From: Candidatus Brevundimonas colombiensis
GTDB lineage: Bacteria > Pseudomonadota > Alphaproteobacteria > Caulobacterales > Caulobacteraceae
Reading direction: 5' to 3'
Assembly: GCA_029202665.1 (NCBI GenBank)
Contig: CP119326.1
Location: 310,001 to 374,000, forward strand
Length of the DNA stretch: 64,000 bases
Below, one piece after another: positions 19,896 through 28,173 of this stretch. Made by a program: the position numbers and the translations under genes. The notes under the pieces were generated by a model that saw nothing but the letters and a program-made list of their open reading frames with translations, was not told where the DNA came from and ran no database searches. Each line of letters begins with the position of its first letter. Positions within the stretch are counted from its first letter, which is position 1.

Positions 19896-19955
19896 TTGAC
19901 CAACAAGCGAACCGAAACGTAAAGCTCACTTGTCACAACGACAGGGGAGCTTGTC
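19896..19955 (+). promoter_or_regulatory. Candidate promoter/operator of the membrane protein-XRE operon
   Basis: TTGACC (19896-19901) is followed after 18 bases by TAAAGC, a weak sigma-70-like pair. The region has a CTTG-N5-CAAG inverted repeat over the -35 and two direct copies of CTTGTCA (19929-19935 and 19950-19956), the second running into the start codon. AGGGGAG at 19943-19949 is the ribosome site. Autoregulation by the XRE protein is inference. Confidence 0.4.
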
Positions 19956-20399
19956 ATGAACGAACAACCGATCACCAAGACCACGCCGACCCGCGACAAT
20001 GTCACGCCGAGCCTGGCCGCCCTCATCGTGGTCGGCGCGACCGTCACCGCCGCCACGCCCTTCTGGCCTCAGGCTCTGGGCGCGCCGCCCCCGCTGGGCG
20101 TCGTTCTGCTGGGCGCCGGGGTCGTTCTGGCCGTCATCTGGCATTCGACCGTCTGGTGGCGCGACCTGACCGAAGACCAGCGCCAGATCCACCGCAAGGC
20201 CTGGTGGCATGGCGGCAACTTCGGCATCCTGCTGGGCGCCGCCGCACTTCTGGCCGTCCTGGCCACGGGGATGCCGATCGCGCCCCAACCCCTGTCCGAC
20301 CACCCCGCCGCCTGGGCCCTGTTCGGCTTCCTGTGCCTGCTGGGCGGACAGGCCGTCGGCTACGGCGTCGCCTGGCTGATCCACCGGCTGCGGGCATGA
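19956..20399 (+). CDS. Small membrane protein of unknown function
   Basis: A 147-residue protein with four predicted membrane helices (about 20-38, 46-62, 88-106 and 120-142) and a Trp-rich cytoplasmic loop (STVWWRDLTEDQRQIHRKAWWHGG). It overlaps the following XRE regulator gene by an ATGA junction, so the two are translated together. Small membrane proteins paired with YozG-like XRE regulators recur in bacteria; the membrane partner's function is not established. No catalytic motif is visible. Confidence 0.8.
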   Translation: MNEQPITKTTPTRDNVTPSLAALIVVGATVTAATPFWPQALGAPPPLGVVLLGAGVVLAVIWHSTVWWRDLTEDQRQIHRKAWWHGGNFGILLGAAALLAVLATGMPIAPQPLSDHPAAWALFGFLCLLGGQAVGYGVAWLIHRLRA

Positions 20400-20593
20400 A
20401 GCCGCTGACCAACCGGGTGCGTGATCTGCGAAGCCGCCAGAGTCTTTCGGTCGCGCAACTGGCCGGTCAGATCGGCATCTCGCGCCTGACCCTGCGCGCG
20501 GTGGAGGCTGGCCTCTACACGCCATCCCTGCCTCTTGCGGTCCGCGTGGCCCGCGCCCTGAACCATCCGGTCGAAGACCTCTTCGCCATCTGA
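20396..20593 (+). CDS. XRE-family small transcriptional regulator
   Basis: A 65-residue single-domain helix-turn-helix protein (NRVRDLRSRQSLSVAQLAGQIGISRLTLRAVEAGLYTPSL, residues 5-45), like the YozG/Cro type. It begins on the ATGA that ends the membrane-protein gene. It probably regulates this small operon. The C-terminal NHPVEDLFAI is typical of the group. Confidence 0.9.
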   Translation: MKPLTNRVRDLRSRQSLSVAQLAGQIGISRLTLRAVEAGLYTPSLPLAVRVARALNHPVEDLFAI

Positions 20594-20646
20594 TGCGGCG
20601 GCCTGGCCGCCGCCGAAAGCCCCTCCAAACATCAAGGAACAAGACC

Positions 20647-20880
20647 ATGAACCTCCAGATCGCTCTGGGGCGCGCCGCCTCGCGCCTGCAATCCATCGGC
20701 TTCGGCGTCGCCGTGGGCCTGGCCGCCAGCGTCGCCTTCCTGGCCGTGGACGCCCACGCCGCCGAGGCGCCCGCAGCCCCCGCCCCCATCGCCCGCGCCG
20801 CCGGAGACGGCCCGGCCCTGTGGGCCATCCGCGACGCGGACTCGACCCCGGGGGCCTCGGGCCGATCCGTCCACCTGTAA
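20647..20880 (+). CDS. Short secreted protein, probable remnant of a TraB/GumN family protein
   Basis: A 77-residue ORF with a good signal peptide (FGVAVGLAASVAFLAVDAHAAEA). The mature part contains GPALWAIRDADST, which is the start of the TraB/GumN domain, where family members continue with a YLFGT(I/V)HL segment. Here the middle is replaced by PGASGRSVHL and then a stop, so only the flanks of the motif survive (DST and VHL). I infer a decayed gene, though a short secreted product could still be made. It lies 53 bases after the XRE gene on the same strand, perhaps in the same transcript. Confidence 0.6.
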   Translation: MNLQIALGRAASRLQSIGFGVAVGLAASVAFLAVDAHAAEAPAAPAPIARAAGDGPALWAIRDADSTPGASGRSVHL

Positions 20881-20886
20881 CAAAAA

Positions 20887-20928
20887 GTCATCAGCCGATG
20901 TCATCAGCTGATGTCATCGCTGGATGAC
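20887..20928. repeat. Three tandem 13-bp repeats (possible operator)
   Basis: GTCATCAGCCGAT, GTCATCAGCTGAT and GTCATCGCTGGAT follow one another without spacers, then GAC. Each is a variant of the same 13-mer, and the second contains the palindrome ATCAGCTGAT. The array lies between the TraB-like remnant and the DoxX gene, about 90 bases before the DoxX start. Confidence 0.8.
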
Positions 20929-21014
20929 AAATATCGAAAGCGCCGCTATATCCCCCCTTGCACACGGCGACATCCGATCCGATATCGCGGCTGTTACGAA
21001 TTAAGGCCCTCCCG

Positions 21015-21431
21015 ATGACCACCACTCTTCTTCCCGCCCCCCAGGGCCGCAGCCGCGCCGCCTATCGCAACATCGCCCTGTGGACGCTGCAGGGCTGGAT
21101 CGCGATGTTCTTCATCGCCGCCGGCTACGCCAAGCTGACCGAGCCGATGACCAATCTGATCAATCTGATGGGTTGGCCCGCGGTCGCGCCCGAGAACATG
21201 GTGCGCGGCCTGGGCGTGGTCGAGGTGGTCCTGGCGCTGGGTATGTTGAGCCCGCTGATCTCCTGGCGCATCGGCCGCCCGCTGCTGCTGACCGCCGCGA
21301 CCGGCCTGATCGTCATGGAGACCGCCATGCTGGCCGTCCACGCCATCAATCACGACATCGCCCTGGCGGCGGTGAACGCCGTCCTCCTGGCCTTCACGGT
21401 TCCGGTGCTGCTGGGCCGCCGCCGGGCCTGA
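21015..21431 (+). CDS. DoxX family membrane protein
   Basis: A 138-residue protein with four membrane helices. The first (LWTLQGWIAMFFIAAGYAKLTEPM) has the conserved GYAKL turn of the DoxX/DoxD-like family. Members are linked to thiol/sulfur redox in the membrane or have unknown roles. The ATG at 21015 gives a natural N-terminus; an upstream in-frame start would add a segment overlapping the putative promoter. It ends in a strong terminator. Confidence 0.85.
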   Translation: MTTTLLPAPQGRSRAAYRNIALWTLQGWIAMFFIAAGYAKLTEPMTNLINLMGWPAVAPENMVRGLGVVEVVLALGMLSPLISWRIGRPLLLTAATGLIVMETAMLAVHAINHDIALAAVNAVLLAFTVPVLLGRRRA

Positions 21432-21485
21432 CGCGCCGAAAAGGTCGAGCGCCGGACGTTCTCCCCCCTCCCTCCGGCGTTTCGC

Positions 21486-21520
21486 GCCCGGAACCGTTCC
21501 CCCGGTTCCGGGCTTTTTCT
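21486..21520 (+). terminator. Rho-independent terminator after the DoxX gene
   Basis: A perfect 11-base stem, GCCCGGAACCG (21486-21496) with CGGTTCCGGGC (21503-21513), six-base loop, then TTTTTCT. Confidence 0.92.
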
Positions 21521-21565
21521 CTGCCGCAGCAAGGCTCGGCTAGGGGCCATAGAAAAAGCTTACCC

Positions 21566-21605
21566 TTACGTGCGCGTAAACTCTTCCCTTTACGTGCGGG
21601 TAAAG
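21566..21605 (+). promoter_or_regulatory. Twin dyad operator before the MerR gene
   Basis: Two similar dyads sit 24 bases apart: TTACGTGCGCGTAA (21566-21579) and CTTTACGTGCGGGTAAAG (21588-21605). The TTTACG...CGTAAA form resembles sites described for MerR-family regulators of branched-chain/fatty acid degradation (LiuR type). The second ends 13 bases before the MerR start codon. Binding is inferred. Confidence 0.7.
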
Positions 21606-21618
21606 TTATGGTCGGCGC

Positions 21619-22098
21619 ATGGCCACAGCCGACGATCACAGAACCTATTCCATTCGCCAGCTGTGCCGCGAGTTCGGCGCCACGGCGCGGGCCCTGCGTT
21701 TCTATGAGGACAAGGGCCTTCTGACCCCGGCGCGCAAGGGTCAGACGCGGGTCTATGACGCCCGCGACCGCGCCCGGCTGAAACTGATCCTGAGGGGCCG
21801 CCGCATCGGCTTCACCCTGCAGGAGATCCAGGACATGATGGATCTGTATGATCAGAAGGACCACAACGTCCATCAGATGGCCGTCGCCCTGGTCCGCCAC
21901 CGCGCCCAGATCGCGGCGCTGAAACAACAGCTCGAAGACATCGAAGGCGCCATCGAGACGGCGGAAACCGCCTGCGCCTGGATGGAATCCAAACTGTCCG
22001 AACACCGTCCCGACCTGCTGCCGGGCGCGGAAGACTATGAGCGGCTGCTGAAGTCGCGCCTCAACCACGACCATCACCCCTTCAAAGCAAGAGCGTAA
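21619..22098 (+). CDS. MerR family transcriptional regulator of acyl-CoA metabolism
   Basis: A 159-residue regulator with an N-terminal winged HTH (YSIRQLCREFGATARALRFYEDKGLLTPARKGQTRVY, ~10-46), the second helix pair (GRRIGFTLQEIQDMMDLYD) and a long C-terminal coiled coil (~95-130). It lacks the metal-binding Cys pattern of metal sensors; only one Cys follows the coil (ETACAW). Three bases separate it from the acyl-CoA dehydrogenase gene, which with the twin operator upstream points to a LiuR-like local repressor controlling its own operon. Confidence 0.9.
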   Translation: MATADDHRTYSIRQLCREFGATARALRFYEDKGLLTPARKGQTRVYDARDRARLKLILRGRRIGFTLQEIQDMMDLYDQKDHNVHQMAVALVRHRAQIAALKQQLEDIEGAIETAETACAWMESKLSEHRPDLLPGAEDYERLLKSRLNHDHHPFKARA

Positions 22099-22101
22099 TC
22101 C

Positions 22102-23886
22102 ATGGCCTACAAGGCGCCTGTCCGCGACTTCACCTTCATCCTGAATGAAGTGCTGGAGATCGACCGCTACACCAACCAGCCGGGCTTCCAGGACGTCTCT
22201 TCGGATCTGGTCGACCAGATTCTGGAAGAAGGCGCCAAGTTCGCCGACGAGGTGATCGCCCCGATCAACAATCCGGGCGACAAGGAGGGCTGTCACTGGG
22301 CCGAGGGCGGCGTCGTGACCGGACCCAAGGGCTGGAAGGAAGCCTATAAGGCCATGTCCGAAGCGGGCTGGATGGCGCTGGCCGCCGACCCGGCCTATGG
22401 CGGTCAGGGCATGCCCAGCGTGGTCGCCTCGGCCTTTGGTCAGATGACGGCGGGCGCCTCGGCGGCGTTTTCGATGTATCCGGGCCTGACGGCGGGCGCC
22501 TATGCGGGCATCCACGCCAATGCGTCGGAAGAGTTGAAGCAGAAATACCTGCCCAAGATGGCGACCGGCGAATGGTCGGGCACCATGAACCTGACCGAGC
22601 CGCAGTGCGGCACCGATCTGGGCATGGTCCGCACCAAGGCGGTTCCGAACGGCGACGGCTCCTATTCGATCACCGGCCAGAAGATCTGGATCTCGGCGGG
22701 CGAACACGATTTCTCGGACAACATCATCCACACGGTGCTGGCCCGCGTCGAAGGCGCGGTTCCGGGCATCAAGGGCCTGTCGCTTTTCGTCGTGCCCAAG
22801 TTCCTGGTCAATGAGGACGGGTCGCTGGGCGAGCGCAACAAGCTCGAATGCGCCGGGCTTGAGCACAAGATGGGCATCCACGGCAACGCCACCGCCGTCA
22901 TGCAGTACGATGGGGCCAAGGGCTGGCTGATCGGCGAAGAAGGCCGCGGCATGAACAATATGTTCGTGGTGATGAACGAGGCGCGTCTGGGCACCGGCCT
23001 GCAAGGGCTGGCCATCGGCACCGCCGCCTATCAGGCCGCCGTCGAGTTCGCCAGGGACCGCCTGCAGGGCCGTTCGCTGACGGGACCGAAGAACCCGGAC
23101 GGCCCGGCGGACTCGATCATGGTCCACCCCGACGTGCGCCGGATGCTGCTGGAATCCAAGGCCTTCGTCGAAGGCGGCCAGGCCTTCATCCTGTGGACCG
23201 CCCTGCACGCCGATCTGGAGAAGTCCGAGGACGCCGCCGTCGCCACCAAGGCCAAGGATTACATGGGCCTGCTGACGCCGGTGCTGAAGGCCTATCTGAC
23301 GGACAAGGGTTTCCACGTCGCGTCGCTGGGGATGCAGGTCCACGGCGGCTCGGGCTACACCGAACACTTCACCGCCTCGCAATATCTGCGCGATGCGCGG
23401 ATCACCATGATCTATGAAGGCACCAACGGCATTCAGGCGCTGGACCTGGTCGGCCGCAAACTGCCCGCCAACGGCGGCCGGGCCATCATGACCTGGTTCG
23501 GCGAGATCGACGCCTTCGTCGCCGAGAACAGCGGCAATGAGGCCATCAAACCCTTCGTCGACGGTCTGGCCGACGCCAAGGCCAAGCTTCAGGACGGCAC
23601 CATGTGGCTGATGCAGAACGGCATGGCCAACCCGGACAACGCCGCCGCCGCCTCGACCGACTATCTGAACGTCTTCGGCCTGACGGCGCTGGCCTATATG
23701 TGGGCGCAGATGGCCAAGGTGGCGCAGACCAAGGTGGAGGCCGGTTCGACCGATCCCTATTACGCCACCAAGCTTCAGACCGGCCGCTATTTCGTCGAGC
23801 GTATCCTGCCCGACGCGGAAGCCCATCTGAAGAAGATGAAGACTGGCGCCGACGTCCTGATGGCCATGCCGGCCGAGGCGTTCTGA
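22102..23886 (+). CDS. Acyl-CoA dehydrogenase with C-terminal extension (DmdC/FadE type)
   Basis: A 594-residue FAD enzyme oxidising acyl-CoA to enoyl-CoA. It has the extra N-terminal segment ([17 protein letters not shown]), the flavin loop [12 protein letters not shown] and [13 protein letters not shown], and the active-site motif [19 protein letters not shown] with the catalytic Glu at about residue 439. The extra ~110 C-terminal residues and the overall length match 3-methylmercaptopropionyl-CoA dehydrogenase-like proteins, a broad group that also includes ordinary fatty acyl-CoA dehydrogenases; the substrate is therefore open. Co-transcribed with the MerR gene. Confidence 0.95.
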   Translation: MAYKAPVRDFTFILNEVLEIDRYTNQPGFQDVSSDLVDQILEEGAKFADEVIAPINNPGDKEGCHWAEGGVVTGPKGWKEAYKAMSEAGWMALAADPAYGGQGMPSVVASAFGQMTAGASAAFSMYPGLTAGAYAGIHANASEELKQKYLPKMATGEWSGTMNLTEPQCGTDLGMVRTKAVPNGDGSYSITGQKIWISAGEHDFSDNIIHTVLARVEGAVPGIKGLSLFVVPKFLVNEDGSLGERNKLECAGLEHKMGIHGNATAVMQYDGAKGWLIGEEGRGMNNMFVVMNEARLGTGLQGLAIGTAAYQAAVEFARDRLQGRSLTGPKNPDGPADSIMVHPDVRRMLLESKAFVEGGQAFILWTALHADLEKSEDAAVATKAKDYMGLLTPVLKAYLTDKGFHVASLGMQVHGGSGYTEHFTASQYLRDARITMIYEGTNGIQALDLVGRKLPANGGRAIMTWFGEIDAFVAENSGNEAIKPFVDGLADAKAKLQDGTMWLMQNGMANPDNAAAASTDYLNVFGLTALAYMWAQMAKVAQTKVEAGSTDPYYATKLQTGRYFVERILPDAEAHLKKMKTGADVLMAMPAEAF

Positions 23887-23902
23887 GGACGCCGCACGCA
23901 CA

Positions 23903-24048
23903 TCTCCCTCCCCCTGCGGGGGAGGGTGGTCGAAGCGAAGCGGAGACCGGGTGGGGGCGTCCCGGCAATCCATCCATGCCCTGCAACGCTTCGCCCTGCC
24001 GCCCCCACCCGGCCGCTGCGCGGCCACCCTCCCCGAACGGGGAGGGAG
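23903..24048. repeat. Intergenic palindromic repeat, family A copy 2
   Basis: Same design as 6833-6995: CTCCCTCCCC...GGGGAGGGTGG then GACCGGGTGGGGGCG on the left; CGCCCCCACCCGG then GGCCACCCTCCCC...GGGGAGGGA on the right. It separates two acyl-CoA dehydrogenase genes that would otherwise be adjacent in one operon. Confidence 0.85.
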
Positions 24049-24064
24049 ACAGTCGGATCACCCC

Positions 24065-25228
24065 ATGAACGTCCTCAACAGCCCCGAACCCGACTTCATG
24101 CAGGAAGAAGAAATCACCCTCTTCTCCGACAGCGTCGGCAAATGGATCGACGAGCACGCGCCGCTGGACAAGGTCCAGAAGTGGATCGCCAACTCCTCGG
24201 TGCCGCGCCAACTGTGGAACGACGCGGGCGACGCAGGGCTCTTGGGCCTGTCGATGCCCGAGGAAGACGGCGGTTTCGGCGGCGACTATCGGCACGAGGT
24301 CGTGCTGATGCGCCAGCTGGGCTGGAAGGGCGCGGACCATTTCGGCGTCTCGCTGCACAATGCGATCGTCATGCCCTACATCTGGCACTATGGCACGGAG
24401 GAGCAGAAGCAGCGCTGGCTGCCGCGCCTGCAATCGGGCGAACTGGTCGGCGCCATCGCCATGACCGAGCCGGGCGCCGGGTCCGACCTGCAAGGGGTGA
24501 AGACCACCGCCATCAAGTCGGGCAACGGCTATGTGGTCAACGGCTCCAAGACCTTCATCACCAACGGCCAGCTGGCCAATCTGATCATCGTGGTGGCCAA
24601 GACCGACCCCTCGCAGGGCTCGAAGGGCACGTCGCTGATCGTGGTCGAGACGGACGGGGCGGAAGGCTTCGAACGCGGCCGCAACCTGCACAAGATCGGC
24701 ATGGAGGCCAACGACACCTCCGAACTGTTCTTCAACGACGTCAAGGTTCCGGGCGAAAACATCATCGGCGGCGTCGAGGGCCGGGGCTTCGTCCAACTGA
24801 TGCAGCAACTGCCGCAGGAGCGGCTGAACATCGCCGTTCAGGGCGTCGCCGCCGCCGAGCGGGGGCTGGAGGCCACCCTGGCCTATGTCAAGGAGCGCAA
24901 GGCGTTCGACAAGTCGATCATCGACTTCCAGAACACCCAGTTCAAGCTGGCCGAGGTCAAGACCAAGCTGACCGTCGCCAAGGTCTTCGTCGACCACTGC
25001 ATCGGCCTGCACCTGAAGGGCCAGTTGGACGCCGCCACCGCCTCCATGGCCAAATACTGGGTCACCGACATCCAGGGCGAGACCATCGATGAGATGCTCC
25101 AGCTGTTCGGCGGCTATGGTTACATGAACGAATACCCCATCGCCCAGCTGTACAAGGACGCCCGCGTCCAGCGCATCTACGGCGGCACCAACGAGATCAT
25201 GAAACTGCTGATCGCGCGCACGCTGTAA
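24065..25228 (+). CDS. Acyl-CoA dehydrogenase, long-chain (ACADL) type
   Basis: A 387-residue acyl-CoA dehydrogenase. Flavin contacts are AIAMTEPGAGSDLQG and FITNGQ. The usual catalytic Glu of the C-terminal IYEGT motif is replaced by Gly (RIYGGTNEIMKLLIARTL); instead the helix motif LPQERLNIA carries Glu at about 252, the position used by long-chain and isovaleryl-CoA dehydrogenases. It should therefore be active. The start ATG at 24065 follows directly after repeat A copy 2. Likely part of the MerR-controlled fatty acid or branched-chain degradation unit. Confidence 0.95.
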   Translation: MNVLNSPEPDFMQEEEITLFSDSVGKWIDEHAPLDKVQKWIANSSVPRQLWNDAGDAGLLGLSMPEEDGGFGGDYRHEVVLMRQLGWKGADHFGVSLHNAIVMPYIWHYGTEEQKQRWLPRLQSGELVGAIAMTEPGAGSDLQGVKTTAIKSGNGYVVNGSKTFITNGQLANLIIVVAKTDPSQGSKGTSLIVVETDGAEGFERGRNLHKIGMEANDTSELFFNDVKVPGENIIGGVEGRGFVQLMQQLPQERLNIAVQGVAAAERGLEATLAYVKERKAFDKSIIDFQNTQFKLAEVKTKLTVAKVFVDHCIGLHLKGQLDAATASMAKYWVTDIQGETIDEMLQLFGGYGYMNEYPIAQLYKDARVQRIYGGTNEIMKLLIARTL

Positions 25229-25270
25229 GCCCCTTGGCGCGGAGGGTTCGGCGGGCGTAAGGCCTGCGGC

Positions 25271-26164
25271 ATGATCGTCCGCGCCAAACCCTCGCTGTTC
25301 GAGATCGCCTTTGCTCTGCGCGGCTCGATCCTGCCGCGCATCATCGGGCGGCTGGCCGCCATGACGGCGGTTTCGGCCCTGGCCGTCTGGCTGACCCAGC
25401 GCTGGCCCGGACTTGTCGGGCAACTCAGCGCCACGCCCTTCGCCCTGATCGGACTGGCGCTGTCGATCTTCATAAGCTTCCGCAACAACGCCTGCTATGA
25501 TCGCTGGTGGGAGGCGCGAAAGCTGTGGGGCGAGCTGATCATCGCCTGCCGGGGCTTCGCCCGCCAGACCACAACCCTGACAGCCCAGGATCGCGAGCCG
25601 ATGCTGCGCGGCCTGATCGGCTTCACCCATGGCCTGAACGCCCGCCTGCGCGGCGGGGATGAGATCGCCGCCATTTCGCGGTGGACCGCAGGCGTCGTCG
25701 CCGACCGGCTCAATCCCACCGACGCGGCCCTGTCGCAGGTCGGGGACCGTCTGGGGCGGCTGATGCAGGACAAGCGGCTGACGCCGATCCATTATTCGGT
25801 GCTGGAGCTGCGGCTGGGCGAACTGACCCATGTTCAGGCGGCGTGCGAGCGGATCAAGCACACGCCCCTGCCCTTCGCCTATTCCCTGCTGCTGCACCGC
25901 ACGGCGCATCTTTTCTGTCTGTTCCTGCCGTTCGCCCTGGCCCCGGCGCTGGGCTGGTGGACGCCGCTGCTCAGCGTCATCGTCGGCTATGCCTTCTTCG
26001 GCCTGGACGCGTTGGGCGACGAACTGGAGGACCCGTTTGGCGACGACGACAATGACCTGGCGCTGGACGCCATGAGCCGCACGGTCGAGCGTGAGTTGCT
26101 GGATGCGACGGGCGCCCGCCCTCTGCCCGACCCGATCGCCGCCGTCCGCTATCACCTGACCTGA
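25271..26164 (+). CDS. Bestrophin-like (UPF0187) membrane protein
   Basis: A 297-residue member of the bestrophin/YneE family, ion channels that form pentamers in the inner membrane. The motif SIFISFRNNACYDRWWEARKLWGELI (about 62-90) is the family signature, and there are further helices near 215-250. The conserved acidic ending GDELEDPFGDDDNDLALD, corresponding to the calcium clasp region, is present. Bacterial members conduct sodium or other ions. Start ATG at 25271. Confidence 0.93.
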   Translation: MIVRAKPSLFEIAFALRGSILPRIIGRLAAMTAVSALAVWLTQRWPGLVGQLSATPFALIGLALSIFISFRNNACYDRWWEARKLWGELIIACRGFARQTTTLTAQDREPMLRGLIGFTHGLNARLRGGDEIAAISRWTAGVVADRLNPTDAALSQVGDRLGRLMQDKRLTPIHYSVLELRLGELTHVQAACERIKHTPLPFAYSLLLHRTAHLFCLFLPFALAPALGWWTPLLSVIVGYAFFGLDALGDELEDPFGDDDNDLALDAMSRTVERELLDATGARPLPDPIAAVRYHLT

Positions 26165-26173
26165 GAACCCCGA

Positions 26174-26527
26174 ATGGCCCTGATCGAGAAAGGCCCGTTC
26201 GAGCGGTTCGTGCAGGGACTGGGCCAGGGTTTGAAGACGATCCTGCGCCCCGCGCCCAGGCCTGTCCTCCAGCCCTTCGAACACCCCGCCCGTGATGTCG
26301 TGGTCCGCCAGGACGGGCCGGGGCCAGGCGTCTGGTTCGAGGTCATACGCCGCCCGGACGGCCTCTACAGCTTCACCGAATGGCGGCGCCAAACGGTTTC
26401 AGCCCCCAGGCTCGGGTCATGGGAGGCCGAGTTTCCGCTGTTCGAATCCGGCCTCTATGAGACCCGGGCCGAAGCCCAGGAAGGGCTGGCGGACTATCGC
26501 GCCCGAAATCCAGACGAACAGGCCTGA
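26174..26527 (+). CDS. Hypothetical protein
   Basis: A 117-residue soluble protein without recognised domain: IEKGPFERFVQGLGQGLKTILRP, then RDVVVRQDGPGPGVWFEVIRRPDG and SGLYETRAEAQEGLADYRARN. The body has an alternating beta pattern. It starts nine bases after the bestrophin gene and is probably in its transcript; it ends five bases before the convergent kinase gene. Function unknown. Confidence 0.7.
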   Translation: MALIEKGPFERFVQGLGQGLKTILRPAPRPVLQPFEHPARDVVVRQDGPGPGVWFEVIRRPDGLYSFTEWRRQTVSAPRLGSWEAEFPLFESGLYETRAEAQEGLADYRARNPDEQA

Positions 26528-26532
26528 CCGTC

Positions 26533-28077
26533 TCAACGCCCCAGCCACGCCCCGGCGATCACGGCCAAGGCGATCATCCCGCCCGCGCCCAGGATCGACA
26601 CGCCGATCCAGCGCCCGGTCTTCGCCACGGCCTCTGCGGTTTGCCGGTCGACAGCCTCCGCCTGGCGGCCCGGATCCTCCAGCAGACGCCGCGACACCGC
26701 CCGGATGATGCGCGGCAGGTCGCCGCCTGACGCCGACAGGTCCAGAAGGGCGCCGATCAACTGGTTCTGCATCATCCCCAGGCTGCGCGGCGCGAAGACC
26801 ACCCGTTTCCAGGCGCCGCTCATGGCCTGGACCAGATCGAACTCGGGATCGACGCGCGACAGCACGCCCTCGATGGTGACCAGGGCCTTGAGGATCAGCA
26901 TCAGGTCGGGCGGCGCCGACACCCGCTCCTGACGCATCAGGGCCATCAGGTCGGCGACGATGGCGGGCAGGTCGACCTGACCCTGGCCGTGGCGCGCGAT
27001 CAGCCGTTCGGCCCCCGCCGTCAGGCTGCGCGACGGCACGTCCGATCCCTCGGTCCAGTCGGCCAGAACCTCGGCCATCCGCTGGGCGTCCCCGCCCGCC
27101 AGCGCCTGGACGAAGCCGATCAGTTCGGCCCGGCGGCGCGGCGTGACCGTGCCCACCATGCCGAAGTCCAGCAGGCCCACCCGGTCGCCCTCCATGCCCC
27201 TGAGGTTGCCGGGATGGGGGTCGGCGTGGAACCGGCCATTGACCAGAACCATGTCCAGCACGGCGTCCGCCCCGATGCGGGCCAGTTGGTGCGGATCGAC
27301 GCCCCCCGCCCTCAGCCGCTCGGCGTCGATGGGCGCCACCCCGTCCAGATAGTCCTGAACCAGAACCCGGTCGGTGGTGTAATCCCAATGGATGGTCGGG
27401 ATGACCACGTGGCGATTGCGCGCGAAGTCGGCGGCGAACCGGTCGGTGTTGCGGCCCTCGATGGTGAAATCCAGCTCGTCCAGCATGGCTTCGGACAGCT
27501 GGGCGACCAAGGCGCGCGGGCGGTATCGGGCGATCTCGGCGCTGGCCTGTTCGGCCTTTCGCGCCAGTTCGGCGATCAGGCGCAGGTCGGCCTCGACGCG
27601 GGGGCGCACGCCGGGGCGGCGGATCTTCAGCACCACCTCAGTCCCGTCCAGAAGGGCGGCGCGGTGGACCTGGGCGATGGAGGCGGCGGCCAGGGGCGTC
27701 ACGTCAAAACGGCCGAAGACCTGTTCCGGCGGCCCGCCCAGCGCCGCCTCCACGTCCGGGCGCAGAACATCGAAGTCCAGGGTGGCCCCGCCGCTCTGCA
27801 GCCGTTCGAACTCCTCGATCCAGTCGGGCGCCAACAGGTCCGAGCGCGTCGACAGAATCTGGCCCAGCTTGATGAAGGTCGGACCCAGCGCCTCCAGCGC
27901 CAGCCGCGTGCGGCGTGACAGAGGCTCGCCTCCCGCGTCGTCCGCGGCGCCTGACCCCAGACCCGCCCCCAGTTCCAGGCGCGCCAGAACAGCGCCCAGC
28001 CCGAAACGGGCCGCGATCCCCGATATCTCCGTCAGACGTTTTCGGTCGCGCGCGGCAACGGCCAAGGTTGTGAACAT
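26533..28077 (-). CDS. ABC1/UbiB atypical kinase family protein
   Basis: A 514-residue protein of the ADCK/UbiB family. The KxGQ motif is in GPTFIKLGQILSTRSDLL (about 69-86), the Ala-rich ATP loop is AAASIAQVHRA, and the metal/catalytic part is NGRFHADPHPGNLRG with LLDFGMVG. The C-terminus has one or two membrane helices (GVSILGAGGMIALAVIAGAWLG). Relatives assist ubiquinone synthesis; the classical UbiB often lies beside ubiE, which is not here, so this may be a paralogue. Full length. Confidence 0.92.
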   Translation of the reverse strand: MFTTLAVAARDRKRLTEISGIAARFGLGAVLARLELGAGLGSGAADDAGGEPLSRRTRLALEALGPTFIKLGQILSTRSDLLAPDWIEEFERLQSGGATLDFDVLRPDVEAALGGPPEQVFGRFDVTPLAAASIAQVHRAALLDGTEVVLKIRRPGVRPRVEADLRLIAELARKAEQASAEIARYRPRALVAQLSEAMLDELDFTIEGRNTDRFAADFARNRHVVIPTIHWDYTTDRVLVQDYLDGVAPIDAERLRAGGVDPHQLARIGADAVLDMVLVNGRFHADPHPGNLRGMEGDRVGLLDFGMVGTVTPRRRAELIGFVQALAGGDAQRMAEVLADWTEGSDVPSRSLTAGAERLIARHGQGQVDLPAIVADLMALMRQERVSAPPDLMLILKALVTIEGVLSRVDPEFDLVQAMSGAWKRVVFAPRSLGMMQNQLIGALLDLSASGGDLPRIIRAVSRRLLEDPGRQAEAVDRQTAEAVAKTGRWIGVSILGAGGMIALAVIAGAWLGR

Positions 28078-28173
28078 GGCTGGTCAAACGTCGCACGACA
28101 GGCGACGTTCCACATCGGCCCGTCCAGCCGTCAGGGATTGGTTCGGGCGCCGAAACCGCGATATGCACGCCGC

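Noticed and set aside
20887..20928. Tandem 13-mers as replication iterons or the start of a CRISPR
   Set aside because: Only three units, no spacers, no replication or cas genes nearby; a regulatory site is more likely.
21394..26392. Two very long minus-strand open frames opposite the acyl-CoA dehydrogenases
   Set aside because: They cross several real genes and intergenic repeats and show no family motifs.
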